This document shows positions 27,211 through 37,100 of a DNA stretch of 64,000 nucleotides, piece by piece. This stretch comes from Runella sp. MFBS21. Its GTDB lineage: Bacteria; Bacteroidota; Bacteroidia; Cytophagales; Spirosomataceae. The stretch's first letter is position 1. Every line of letters starts with the position of its first letter. The notes under the pieces were generated by a model. The model was not told where the DNA came from and did no database searches. It saw only the letters and a list, made by a program, of their open reading frames with translations. Made by a program: the position numbers and the translations under genes. The stretch is from contig NZ_JARNTW010000004.1 of assembly GCF_029433105.1 (NCBI RefSeq), positions 208,977 to 272,976 on the forward strand. Direction: 5' to 3'.

Positions 27211-28450
27211 AGCTTCCTTTGTTTTTGAGACGGACCAAAAACTCTTTCCTATCCTTTACTTCAAGCAACAAATAGATGTTTTTGATGTGATATTTGACCG
27301 TGTTTTCTGAAATGAAAAGTTTTTCCGCAATTTCTTTGTTAGATAGTCCTTTGGCGATGAGTTCTAGTACTTCTTGTTGTCGTTGGTTGAGTAAGTCGAG
27401 ACGTATATTTCTAAACTCATTGCTAGGCTGATGGTAATGCTCGTCGGCGTATTGTTGGAGTGAAGACTTCATGTTTAAGAATTCACTCTCTAAGCGTTTC
27501 CTTTTATTTTTTTGTTGCCAAAAAGCATAAAACGCCCCCAAACATAAAATACCTAGTAGCACAGAAGCCGCAATTATGTATAAAATTTGACGATTTTTGG
27601 CTTTAATTTTTTTTTCCTGCAAACTGGTTTCAAGGTTTTCTTTCATTAAATTGACTTCAGCCAGCCGCTCATTCTTTTTATAGATTGAATCAAGTTTGTC
27701 TATCTCATCTTGAAGCTGACCCATTGCTGCAAACTCTTTATTGCGTTTGTAGATGTTGCGTAGTTCTTCTTTAGCATAAATAGCGTATTTGAGTATACCG
27801 CATGAATCTGCATAATGGAGTGCCTTGTGATAGTTTTCTAAAGCCCTAGAACGGTCTCCCATTTCTTCATAAAGTTGCATCTTTTTGACGAGTGCCATTG
27901 GCAAGTCACACATTGATACACCTTTGATGTTTGCAATGGCAAGATCATAAGTGGCTTCTGCTTTAAAATAGTCTTTATCCAAAAACTGAAGATAAGCACG
28001 CTGCATTTGGAGTTTAGCGACAAGTTCGTTGTTGAGGTGCTTGAATGAATTGGCTTCTAAACTAAGCAATAAAGTATCGGCCTGAGGGTATTCGTGGATG
28101 TCAAAATGAGCTAATGCGCGCTGAGCGTTGATTTCGGCGAGATATTTGCCGTCAGGGTCTGAGCTCTTGATCTCTTTGTATGCTTTGTTAAGATAGTGGA
28201 AGACAGACGTATAGTCAAAAAGCCGTTTGTGCGTATACGAAAGCAAACGATATACATGATAGCGGTCGTGGGCGGTGAGTTTGTTGTTGTGTAATTGAGA
28301 AAGTAAAAGTTCTTGTGATGCTTTAAAATTAAGTTTATTGTTAAAATTATATACTTGATCTTCTATTGTTTTTACATCTATGGTTTGCGAAAATAGCGAA
28401 GTGGAAAAAGCTAACCCGCAGCATAATATAGTGGATATAATTATTCTCAT
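27209..28450 (-). CDS. Membrane-anchored TPR + LuxR-type HTH transcriptional regulator
   Basis: 413 residues. Signal-like N-terminus (IIISTILCCGLAFSTSLFSQ); TPR-like helices (about 25-265) predicted to be periplasmic; a coiled-coil stretch (about 245-285); one membrane span (ILYIIAASVLLGILCLGAFYAFW, about 288-311); and a cytoplasmic LuxR-type HTH (about 350-413: LNQRQQEVLELIAKGLSNKEIAEKLFISENTVKYHIKNIY). This one-component layout, common in Bacteroidota, would let a periplasmic or lipid-phase signal control DNA binding directly. The next gene upstream on the same strand is the large SdrD-B surface protein, a possible target (inference), but a terminator lies between. Confidence 0.88.
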   Translation of the reverse strand: MRIIISTILCCGLAFSTSLFSQTIDVKTIEDQVYNFNNKLNFKASQELLLSQLHNNKLTAHDRYHVYRLLSYTHKRLFDYTSVFHYLNKAYKEIKSSDPDGKYLAEINAQRALAHFDIHEYPQADTLLLSLEANSFKHLNNELVAKLQMQRAYLQFLDKDYFKAEATYDLAIANIKGVSMCDLPMALVKKMQLYEEMGDRSRALENYHKALHYADSCGILKYAIYAKEELRNIYKRNKEFAAMGQLQDEIDKLDSIYKKNERLAEVNLMKENLETSLQEKKIKAKNRQILYIIAASVLLGILCLGAFYAFWQQKNKRKRLESEFLNMKSSLQQYADEHYHQPSNEFRNIRLDLLNQRQQEVLELIAKGLSNKEIAEKLFISENTVKYHIKNIYLLLEVKDRKEFLVRLKNKGS

Positions 28451-28655
28451 AGCGCTTAGTAATTTTCTGCAAACTAATAAAAATTGAAAGAATTAAATAG
28501 ATATGTAAGTCATATTAGAGGCCAAACCGGTTAAATAATTGGATAATTTACCTATATGTACTCTTGAAAACATAAAATTTACATAAACTATCTATAACAC
28601 CATTATATCTCAATAGAATATACGTGCAAGGAAGATGATAACAAGGCAGCATTTC

Positions 28656-28697
28656 ATACAAAAAATCCGAACCAAAAAGATTTTGATTCGGATTTTG
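28656..28697 (-). terminator. Rho-independent terminator of the SdrD-B surface protein gene
   Basis: AAAATCCGAA (28662-28671) pairs with TTCGGATTTT (28687-28696), with an inner CAAAA/TTTTG extension. On the minus strand the stem is followed by TTTTTG, 21 bp after the stop of the upstream surface-protein gene. Confidence 0.85.
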
Positions 28698-28717
28698 GAA
28701 AGAGGAAGGTTAATCTT

Positions 28718-31700
28718 TTAGAGACCTGTTTTTTTTGTCTTGTGAATAATGACAGGTATACATAAATCGGGAGGACAACAGTTGTCGCTAGGTTCGATGA
28801 TGACTGGGCAGCATCCTTCCACAGGGCAGGTATTGTTGGTAGCCGTAAAAGTATAAGTGCCTGTTTCGCCAAGTAGTACTTCATTACCCTGAGCTACAGA
28901 GGTAGAACCACCATCTTTAAACCACACTACGCCAGTATAATGAGCCGGTAGATTAACTTGTACTTTTTCGCCGACACACAATTTGAAAGGAACGCTAAAG
29001 CACTGACGATCTAAATCATCTTCTGTCTCAGAGTCGTTGTTGGGAGTAGAGTCTTTATCCGGCTGGTCGGTCTTACTGATTTCGGCTTTGTTGAAGTGAA
29101 CACCTTCTTGAATTACCTTGATTTTATAAGTAAGAGTGACAGTATCACCATTAGCTGCTATGTTGCCGATGTTCCATTTAATGACCTGATTAGTGATGCT
29201 AGCCGTACCGCGCGAAGCATTGAAACTACCTACCACAAACGCCACACTGTTAGGGATAGAATCTGTCACTTCTACACCCGAAGCATTGTTGGTAAACTCA
29301 TTCCATACTTTGATTGTGTAGGTTAGGGTATCGCCGATATGAGCAATTTTGCGGCTGATTGATTTGCGAAGAGCTAAATCTACTTGGCAGTCGATAGCGG
29401 TGACTAGGATAGCTGTACGGGTTTGCTCAATACATAGAGGACTCACATCAGCAAGTTGAACATAAAACGTATCTGTAGCTGATACAATGCCAGAAGGTTT
29501 GAAGGTTAGGCCTGTGCCTAGCACTTGGTTGCTACCACTGCGGTACCATTCGACACTTGCATTGCCCACAACGTTTACGGAGAGTGTTGGGATTGTATCT
29601 CCAATACATACGCTGATATTAGGGGTAAGTACAGTTACCTGAGGACAGTTGCAATCAGGAGCTACAAGTGTAGTGTCGAATTTGCAACCAGCAGATAGAC
29701 TATCAATAATAACAAGATTGACACCATTTGGAATACCTGATACGGTATAATTATTGGCCGATGTGCTGGTCAGGGTTCCTGCATTTACTTTGAGGCTACC
29801 ATTGGGGTTAAGCACTGCAAAGCTTACGCTGTATACTGGCGTAGTAGGAGAGCAAGCAGGTGCACTTGTGATGGTCCAAGTAGGAGCTACGCACGGTTTT
29901 ACTAAAGCTGCATCGATGGTCGGATTGTCTTTGTCAATACCTGTGCCTAGTGGATTAATGACAATTTTAGGGCTAAAACCTGTGGCTGAATCGAAATCAG
30001 AATCGAGCGTATCGTCTCCACCTTTATTGGTAGAGTCTGACAAGATGCAGGCTACCGGAAGGCTTTGCGTGACAATTTTGACATAATAATCGCCCGCATC
30101 AAGATTGGTAAACTCATATTTACCATTGCTATCAGTGGTGTCAGTAGCAATAGCTACGCTTGTAGTACTACCTTTGTAAAGCTCCAAGATTACCCCTTCA
30201 ACTCCTTCTTCTCCACTATCTTGGATTCCATTGTTGTTGAGGTCTTTCCATACAAAGTCTCCGATACTTCCTTTGGGCGAATAAAGCGCTCCGTCGATAG
30301 TTGGATTGTCTTTGTCGATACCATTGCCAAGTGCATTGATACTTACGACAGGACTGGTTGCGGTGGTTGGATCAAAATCTGAATTGAGACTGTCTGGTAC
30401 GCCAGCAGCTTTGTATTGACTGCTAATAGTACAACCATCTGGAAGAGAAGAAACGAGTATTTGTACTTGATAATCTCCAGTGGCGAGGCTGTCAAAGTTA
30501 TAGTAGCCATTGCTATCGGTGGTATCAGAGCCAATGACGGCACTATTTTGCAATAATAAAATAATTACATCTTTCACGCCAGGCTCTAGGGCATCTTGGC
30601 GACCGTTGTTGTTGAGATCTTTCCAAATAAAATTCCCTAAGCTACCTAATGGGCAGATAGTTTTTGAAAGAATAATGGTAGTGTCTTTGTAGCAACATAC
30701 ACCATTATAAAGTCTTACCGTGAAAGTATCAGCAGCAGCAGTAGGATTAGGTAAATTAGCAATTACGATGCTATCGCCCGTTATTGCGGTAGCATTGTCG
30801 TATTGATTTCCCAAAAATACACTTCCGATAGAATACGCAAATTTGTCGGCACATTTGATATTAGTAAAGCGGATGCTTGCATCATTGTTAGATTGACCTG
30901 TACCTGTGCAAGTAGCAGTTTTTACAGAGATGGTTTCGTTATAAGGTAATATGCAGTAAAAGCCAGCATCAAAGGTGTGGTTGACAGAGCCCTCTGCTCC
31001 CGTAGTGATAGTGATAGAAGGATAAGTGCCTGCTGTGATAGTACTTACTGCTGCATCGCTGTCAATCAAATCATTGCTACCAGCATTGGCTTGGGTTAGG
31101 ATAAATTTCCCTAAGCCAGCGACAGTCAATGTATCGCCTGAGGCATTGACTTGATTTCCGGTTCCAAATACAATTTGATAGCTAGTGCTTGGCAACAAAA
31201 CAGTATCTGCATCTACGCCTACCCATGTACCACTGCCAATTTTAGATTTACTGCTGAAATAATATTCGCCAGTAAGATTTGTTTTAGTGGTTGCGATGAG
31301 CGTATTGCCTTTGTATAAAGATACATTGACGTCTTTCAGTGCTTTTTCACAGGGGTCTTGAATACCGTTTTGATTGGTATCTATCCACACACGGTTACCA
31401 ACTTCTAGATAATTGGGTAATAAACATGTTACTTCTAAATCTCCTAGACCCGTGGATTTTCCAAAAGTTCCACTTTCGTTGTTGGTATTATAAAGAACAA
31501 ATCCCATCTCAGGGCCAGTAGGAGATAAGCCCGTGGTATTGCTGAGATAGCGTACTCCACCAGAGAAGTTAGTACCAGTTTGGTTTTGGTCTACAGGGTC
31601 CATGGCGGTCATGATTACTTGCCCTGAGCCAGGTTTTAAAGCTAAAGCACCAAATCCGATTTCGGCATGAGTAAGGGCTCCGTTGCCTCCCAAGAAGTCG

Positions 31701-33664
31701 TCATTGTAAAACTCCCCAAAGCCAGGTCCTTGGTTGTTGTTGACACCTGACCCGTTGAATCCTGGTACTTTTCCGTTATTCTCTAAAATATAGGTTCCAT
31801 TCGTAAAAGCAGCTCTTAAAATATCACCTCCTGACAATCCTGTATAGACACCAGTTCCCGAAAGAGGATAGTTATTGTAACCTGATTGAAGGCCAGTACG
31901 GTCACCTAAAGCCAATACCATTGAACCATCGATATCAAATTCAATATCGGTAAGCATAGGCTGAGGGTGAAGGATACGAATGAAAGTCCCATTGGTAGTG
32001 TTGCTGTTGATATCGTTAAAGTTGTCGGTCCAAGGATACCAGCCTACTCTATCTACTACAGCAGGGGTGGAGTTGATCAAAACAGCTCCTTTAGGATAAG
32101 TAAGTGGAAAATCAAAAACTTGGGTAAATGTAGCCCCGTCAAAAGCCGAGACATAACCCCGTAGGTTTGATTTTGTGGAAGAAGAGGCATCGCACACCGA
32201 CCCCACATATACTTTTCCTTTATATACTTTGGTAGCAAAAGGGCGCATAGAACCATCTACACATCCAGGGTCAGGAATAGCCCACGAACCAGCCAAAGTA
32301 GGATTGTTGGTTACGCTTATATCTAACTTATATAGTTTTTTGTCGTATAAATTTACAAAATAGAGCGCTTTACCATCTTCCGAGATTTCTAAATCGCCTA
32401 TTCCTACTTTGCCAATCAATGCAAACGATACCGCATCATTACTAGGCTGTTCGGGGTCATTCAATAGACCTCGGCTAGCATTGGTGACTCCAAACCAAGG
32501 GTCGCTAGCAGTACTTGCCCCTACATTGATATTGAGAGGAGAAGCAGATACATCTATATAATTTGAAGTGGTGTTGGTAGCCATGTCAGTGACATAAATA
32601 CCTCCTAGTCCCAAAGGCCCAAGCCCTGCGTGGCGCTTCAAACTTGCCGAGGTGTAAGTTTTGTTAGTGTATTTGTCGTACGCTACCCCCCAAAGGGTAC
32701 CGACGGTTTCGGCTTTTGCTAAGACGGTAATCTTTAGCATGTCTTTAGGCCCAGACGTGCCGTAGTTGAAAGCTACCAGAGCATCCATTTGTCCACTATT
32801 GCTACCCACTTCTGGGTTTCCGGATACGTAGCAAGGAACTACTATTTGAGGAGTAGTTTGGCAAAAATCATTATTATCCAATACCCCTAAGTCAATATTA
32901 CAATTAGGTGCATCCACAAACTGAACTGTAGTACGCCCATCAGATCCATGGATGGTGCCTTGTCCTGCATAAGAAGGCAAATTGCTAAATTCAACCCTAA
33001 TAGGATAATTGGCTTGGGGAATGTCAAATAGGTATTTTCCTGAAGCATCGGTAGTAGTAGTATAAACAGTGCCGTCACAAGCGGTAGCAGTGACAGTAAC
33101 ATCGGCAATACCGTTGATTTCTCCTGCATCTCTTAGCCCATCTGCATTATAGTCACTAAAAACTACCCCACCAGCGTGGGTGCCATCACAGACTAACGGT
33201 GGGCAAGGGTTTGGAATCGCCACCACCTCAGTATCTGTACAGGCAGGAAGTGTCGTAAAATGGGCAGTAACATTGCTGTTGGTACCCGTAGCGTTGACTT
33301 CAAATGCAACTACTTGGGGAGACACAATCGTCTGGTTGCCTTGGATGTTTGTGGCGGGGTAGCTTACTTGATAAGTACCTGGTTTTATGTATCTCTTTTC
33401 ACTACCGAGCGCTACTTCAATACTATCCCCCGCCGGAGGGTTTTCCCAAGAAACTTCTATACTTAAGGTGACTTTACTTTGATTGTTTACGTAATAGCAA
33501 TTAGAAACGATTACTTTATTGATGTTGATACCGCATTGCTGAGCGTAGAGAGGAGAGGCAAAAGCTAAGCCTACAACAATCCCCAAACATTTGAAGAGAG
33601 TATAGTGCCACGGGAAAAAATGAATCTTTTTAGGGAGAGAGTAATAATGGCGAGATAGATTCAT
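28718..33664 (-). CDS. Large SdrD-B / DUF11 surface protein with central propeller-like region
   Basis: 1648 residues. Signal peptide (ends about ASPLYAQQ). SdrD-B-like Ca-binding beta domains lie at about residues 160-250 (DYNADGLRDAGE), 755-900 (DTNQNGIQDPCE), 1010-1135 and 1136-1260 (the last two near-duplicates with WKDLNNNG and GIDKDNPTIDGAL/DAAL). A region of about 270-740 reads like a seven-bladed propeller (LGDLEISEDGKALYFVNLYDKKLYKLD). Ig-like and DUF11 domains (about 1440-1560) follow, then Cys-rich modules ending CCPPDLCIPVIIHKTKKTGL. No T9SS type A or B sorting domain is visible, so the surface route is unclear. Likely an adhesive or structural cell-surface protein. Monocistronic by its flanks. 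Confidence 0.82.
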   Translation of the reverse strand: MNLSRHYYSLPKKIHFFPWHYTLFKCLGIVVGLAFASPLYAQQCGININKVIVSNCYYVNNQSKVTLSIEVSWENPPAGDSIEVALGSEKRYIKPGTYQVSYPATNIQGNQTIVSPQVVAFEVNATGTNSNVTAHFTTLPACTDTEVVAIPNPCPPLVCDGTHAGGVVFSDYNADGLRDAGEINGIADVTVTATACDGTVYTTTTDASGKYLFDIPQANYPIRVEFSNLPSYAGQGTIHGSDGRTTVQFVDAPNCNIDLGVLDNNDFCQTTPQIVVPCYVSGNPEVGSNSGQMDALVAFNYGTSGPKDMLKITVLAKAETVGTLWGVAYDKYTNKTYTSASLKRHAGLGPLGLGGIYVTDMATNTTSNYIDVSASPLNINVGASTASDPWFGVTNASRGLLNDPEQPSNDAVSFALIGKVGIGDLEISEDGKALYFVNLYDKKLYKLDISVTNNPTLAGSWAIPDPGCVDGSMRPFATKVYKGKVYVGSVCDASSSTKSNLRGYVSAFDGATFTQVFDFPLTYPKGAVLINSTPAVVDRVGWYPWTDNFNDINSNTTNGTFIRILHPQPMLTDIEFDIDGSMVLALGDRTGLQSGYNNYPLSGTGVYTGLSGGDILRAAFTNGTYILENNGKVPGFNGSGVNNNQGPGFGEFYNDDFLGGNGALTHAEIGFGALALKPGSGQVIMTAMDPVDQNQTGTNFSGGVRYLSNTTGLSPTGPEMGFVLYNTNNESGTFGKSTGLGDLEVTCLLPNYLEVGNRVWIDTNQNGIQDPCEKALKDVNVSLYKGNTLIATTKTNLTGEYYFSSKSKIGSGTWVGVDADTVLLPSTSYQIVFGTGNQVNASGDTLTVAGLGKFILTQANAGSNDLIDSDAAVSTITAGTYPSITITTGAEGSVNHTFDAGFYCILPYNETISVKTATCTGTGQSNNDASIRFTNIKCADKFAYSIGSVFLGNQYDNATAITGDSIVIANLPNPTAAADTFTVRLYNGVCCYKDTTIILSKTICPLGSLGNFIWKDLNNNGRQDALEPGVKDVIILLLQNSAVIGSDTTDSNGYYNFDSLATGDYQVQILVSSLPDGCTISSQYKAAGVPDSLNSDFDPTTATSPVVSINALGNGIDKDNPTIDGALYSPKGSIGDFVWKDLNNNGIQDSGEEGVEGVILELYKGSTTSVAIATDTTDSNGKYEFTNLDAGDYYVKIVTQSLPVACILSDSTNKGGDDTLDSDFDSATGFSPKIVINPLGTGIDKDNPTIDAALVKPCVAPTWTITSAPACSPTTPVYSVSFAVLNPNGSLKVNAGTLTSTSANNYTVSGIPNGVNLVIIDSLSAGCKFDTTLVAPDCNCPQVTVLTPNISVCIGDTIPTLSVNVVGNASVEWYRSGSNQVLGTGLTFKPSGIVSATDTFYVQLADVSPLCIEQTRTAILVTAIDCQVDLALRKSISRKIAHIGDTLTYTIKVWNEFTNNASGVEVTDSIPNSVAFVVGSFNASRGTASITNQVIKWNIGNIAANGDTVTLTYKIKVIQEGVHFNKAEISKTDQPDKDSTPNNDSETEDDLDRQCFSVPFKLCVGEKVQVNLPAHYTGVVWFKDGGSTSVAQGNEVLLGETGTYTFTATNNTCPVEGCCPVIIEPSDNCCPPDLCIPVIIHKTKKTGL

Positions 33665-34197
33665 AATATATGTTTAATAAGTTAGGTAAATAAAGAATGC
33701 CAGTCGCTTAGTAGCATTGCCCTTTATAATGCAAAATGTATACCATTTGGACTTTTCTGTCTTACAAAAGGGATATTGTCAATTTTTTATTGGAAAAGTT
33801 AAATTTTTAAAATGTTTTTTGAGGAGATTTTATAAAAACAATAATCAAGCCAAAAATGAAGAAGAATAATTGAATGTTTGGGATATTATTGTTTTTGAAA
33901 AAGTTGACTCCTTCTTGAGGAAGTAAATACAGTTAAATGCAGAGTTTGCCCGCAAAACAACTAGGGAAGTAGGGGGTAGAAGAGAAATTTATCAATGAAA
34001 AAATATTCTTAAACGGTAATTTATTTTTATTTTTTTGTCTGATTAGGAAGTTTTATTTTATTTAAAAAAATATGTCAATTAGTGGCTTTGTATGGAGATG
34101 AAACAAACTAGTCTAATACCTATCAATTTTGGGCCAAATTTGCCATTTCTTAGGCATGTGGCTAAATTGCATTTTCAAATCAGTAAAATAAAGTCAA
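33665..34197. other. AT-rich divergent intergenic region
   Basis: This 533-bp region lies between the minus-strand SdrD-B gene and the plus-strand sortase gene and must carry both promoters. On the minus strand a near match TACATTTTG lies about 75 bp before the surface protein start. On the plus strand TTTG (34139-34142) and TAAATTGC (34163-34170), 20 bp apart, are a weak promoter candidate. No gene or clear repeat seen. Confidence 0.4.
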
Positions 34198-37100
34198 ATG
34201 CGAGTTCGGTTAGCGGTCTTATTTTTTATTTGGTTCTCTCTTTCTTTTACCTCTCTCTTTTCGCAGGTTCGGTATGGTAACGAATGGCTCAATCCCCAAC
34301 AAACTTACTTTAAGATTCCTATTGCTAAAAAAGGATTGTATCGCCTGACATCTGCTGAGTTGAGACAAGCAGGCGTGCCCATAACTGCTGTTAATCCCCA
34401 ACAAATACAAATGTTTTTTAGGGGTGAAGAACAAGCCATTTATATTGAAGGAGAAGCCGACGGGCGTTTTGATGACGCTGATTTTATTGAGTTTTATGGG
34501 CAGGCCAACGACGGTACGCAAGATTCTCTGCTGTATATTCCTCATAGTGCGCAGCCGCACAAAATCTATAATTTGTACAGTGATACCACGGCTTATTTCC
34601 TGACTTGGAGACTGGATACGCAAGCCGGCAAGCGAATGGGGTTTTATGAGGAGCAAAATACAGCCAACCTTACCCCTGAAAGCTATCACTTGGAAGATTT
34701 GTGGGTGTCAAATATTGCGAGTTATTCTTACGTGGGAATGTCAGAAGGACTTATCTATCCTTTAGGAGCATCGGTAGGGGCACAGCACTCTTATTATGAT
34801 TATGGTGAAGGATGGTCGGGAGTAGAACTTTACAAAAATGCGGTGGTAACTAAAAAGTTAACCCTTGAAAATCTACTCCGAAATGGCACTAAGCCACAGC
34901 TCGAACTGCATGTGATGGGGCGCGACCATCGGCAGCATCTTATAGAAGTAAAAGTAGGGCCTGGAAGTGTTGCCAACAAACTCTTAGACACTTTGCGGTT
35001 TAATTTTCAGTATTCGACTCTTTTCCGAAAAGATATTGATTTGGCAGATGTGTCAGTGGATAGTAATTATGTATCAGTGGCGACGGTGTCGCGTGGGGTT
35101 ACGCCCAATCAACCCGATGATGTGTATAGTATTACATATTATCGAGTACGTTATCCTCAACGGTTTGATTTTGGCAATAAAACCCACAAGAGTTTTTATT
35201 TGTTGTCTGCCAATAATGGCAAATCTTATGTTGAGATTCCTAACGCTACGGCTCAGGTGAGGTTGTTTGATGTCACCGACCCAAATAATCTCATAAGGGT
35301 AGGAACCACTTTTCAGAACAATACTCTCAAGGCCATAGTGCGGGGTACTGCTAGCTCCCAAACACTTTTTGCAACCCGTGAAATCTTATCAGTCCCCAGT
35401 ATTCAGCGGATTGGATTTAGGACTATCGACCCTGCCAAAGCCACTTACCTGCTGGTGACTCATCAATCTTTAGCGACGGCAGCGAAGCAGTTTGCGGGCT
35501 ATCGGGCTTCTCCTAGTGGTGGTGGATATGACACCCTGACGGTAGATATGGGTTTGCTCATCAATCAATTCAACTATGGGGAATTTAGCCCTTTGGCTAT
35601 TCGGCGGTTTGTGCAGTATATGGCCGATAAAGGAAACCCCCGCTTCTTGTTTATCATCGGACGTACCGAGCAAGTGGACCTCAACCGAAGTCAAAGCTGG
35701 CGAACTACCCGAGATATGGTGCCGACTTTTGGGTGGCCAGGGTCAGACAACCTCTTTTCTCATGGTTTGAAAGGGCAAGCTCCTCTGGTGGCTGGTATTC
35801 CTACGGGGCGATTATGGACGGCATCGCCGCAAGTAGTGTTGGATTATTTAGAAAAAGTAAAACTCCACGAAGCTACCCCCATGAATGCCCTCTGGCGCAA
35901 AAATATTTTGCACCTCAGTGGGGGGACAGATTCCTTTGAACAAGGGCAATTTCTGCAAATCATGAATGGGTTTAAGCAAAAAGCCCAACAAGAATACTTA
36001 GGCGCACGTGTGACTACCATCACCAAAAAAACGGATGAGGCAGTAGAGTATGTGGGTATTGCCAATGAAGTAAACGAAGGGGCGGGATTGATTACGCTTT
36101 TTGGGCATTCAAGCTTGAGCGTAACAGACATCAACATAGGAAATGTATCAAACGATGTGTTGGGATTCAGAAACAAAGGACGTTATCCGTTGGTGTATGC
36201 CAATGGTTGCGTACTTGGAAATTTTACTTTTACCGAAAATACCTTCCCAATCGACTGGATTGGAACTAAGGAGAGAGGGGCTATTCTGTTTTTAGCGCAT
36301 TCTAACCTAGCTTTTGTGTATTCACTAAGGGATTTTGCAAATACTTTTTACGATACCTTTCTGGGAGATACTACATTTTTAAACCGACCTTTTGGTGAGG
36401 TTCATCAGCAAGTGATTCGTAAAACCCTCGCAAAGTATCCCAACGACCCCATTTATCAGGTGGATGCCCAGCAGATGAGTTTACAGGGTGACCCTGCTAT
36501 CATACTTTTTCCCACCAAGCACCCCGATTATACCCTCAATAGTCAAGGTATCGGTATCAGAGATAAAAACGGAGGTGCCGTAGGAGCGCTGAGCGATTCG
36601 CTCAAAGTGCAAATGGTGGTGTCTAATCTTGGCATATATCGAAAAGAAAATCTGCCTATTCGTCTTTTGCGGACTACTCGCGACGGAGCCGTAAGGGTTT
36701 TTGATACTGTGTATCCGGCGGTAGCTTATCAAGATACGCTGAATATGTATATTCCGCACGAACGCACTCAAAGTGGCCTCAACCGTTTTGAGGTGGTGAT
36801 AGACCCAGAAGGAACTTTGTCAGAAATGGATAAGCCCAACAATACCGCTGCTATTGAAGTGACGCTTCCAGCAGTGGGGGCGTATCCATTGTTTCCAGCA
36901 GAATACAGCATTGTTTCTACTTCACAAAATGCTCAACCTCAAGTTCAGCTTGTAGCCCAGCAAATAGAGAATACCACTCGCAATTATGTTTTTGAATTAG
37001 ATACCACAGCTCGATTTGATAGCCCCTTCAAAAAATCACAAACGGTGACTGCCGCACTCTTGCCGTCATGGAATCCACCACTTTTGACACGCGACTCTAC

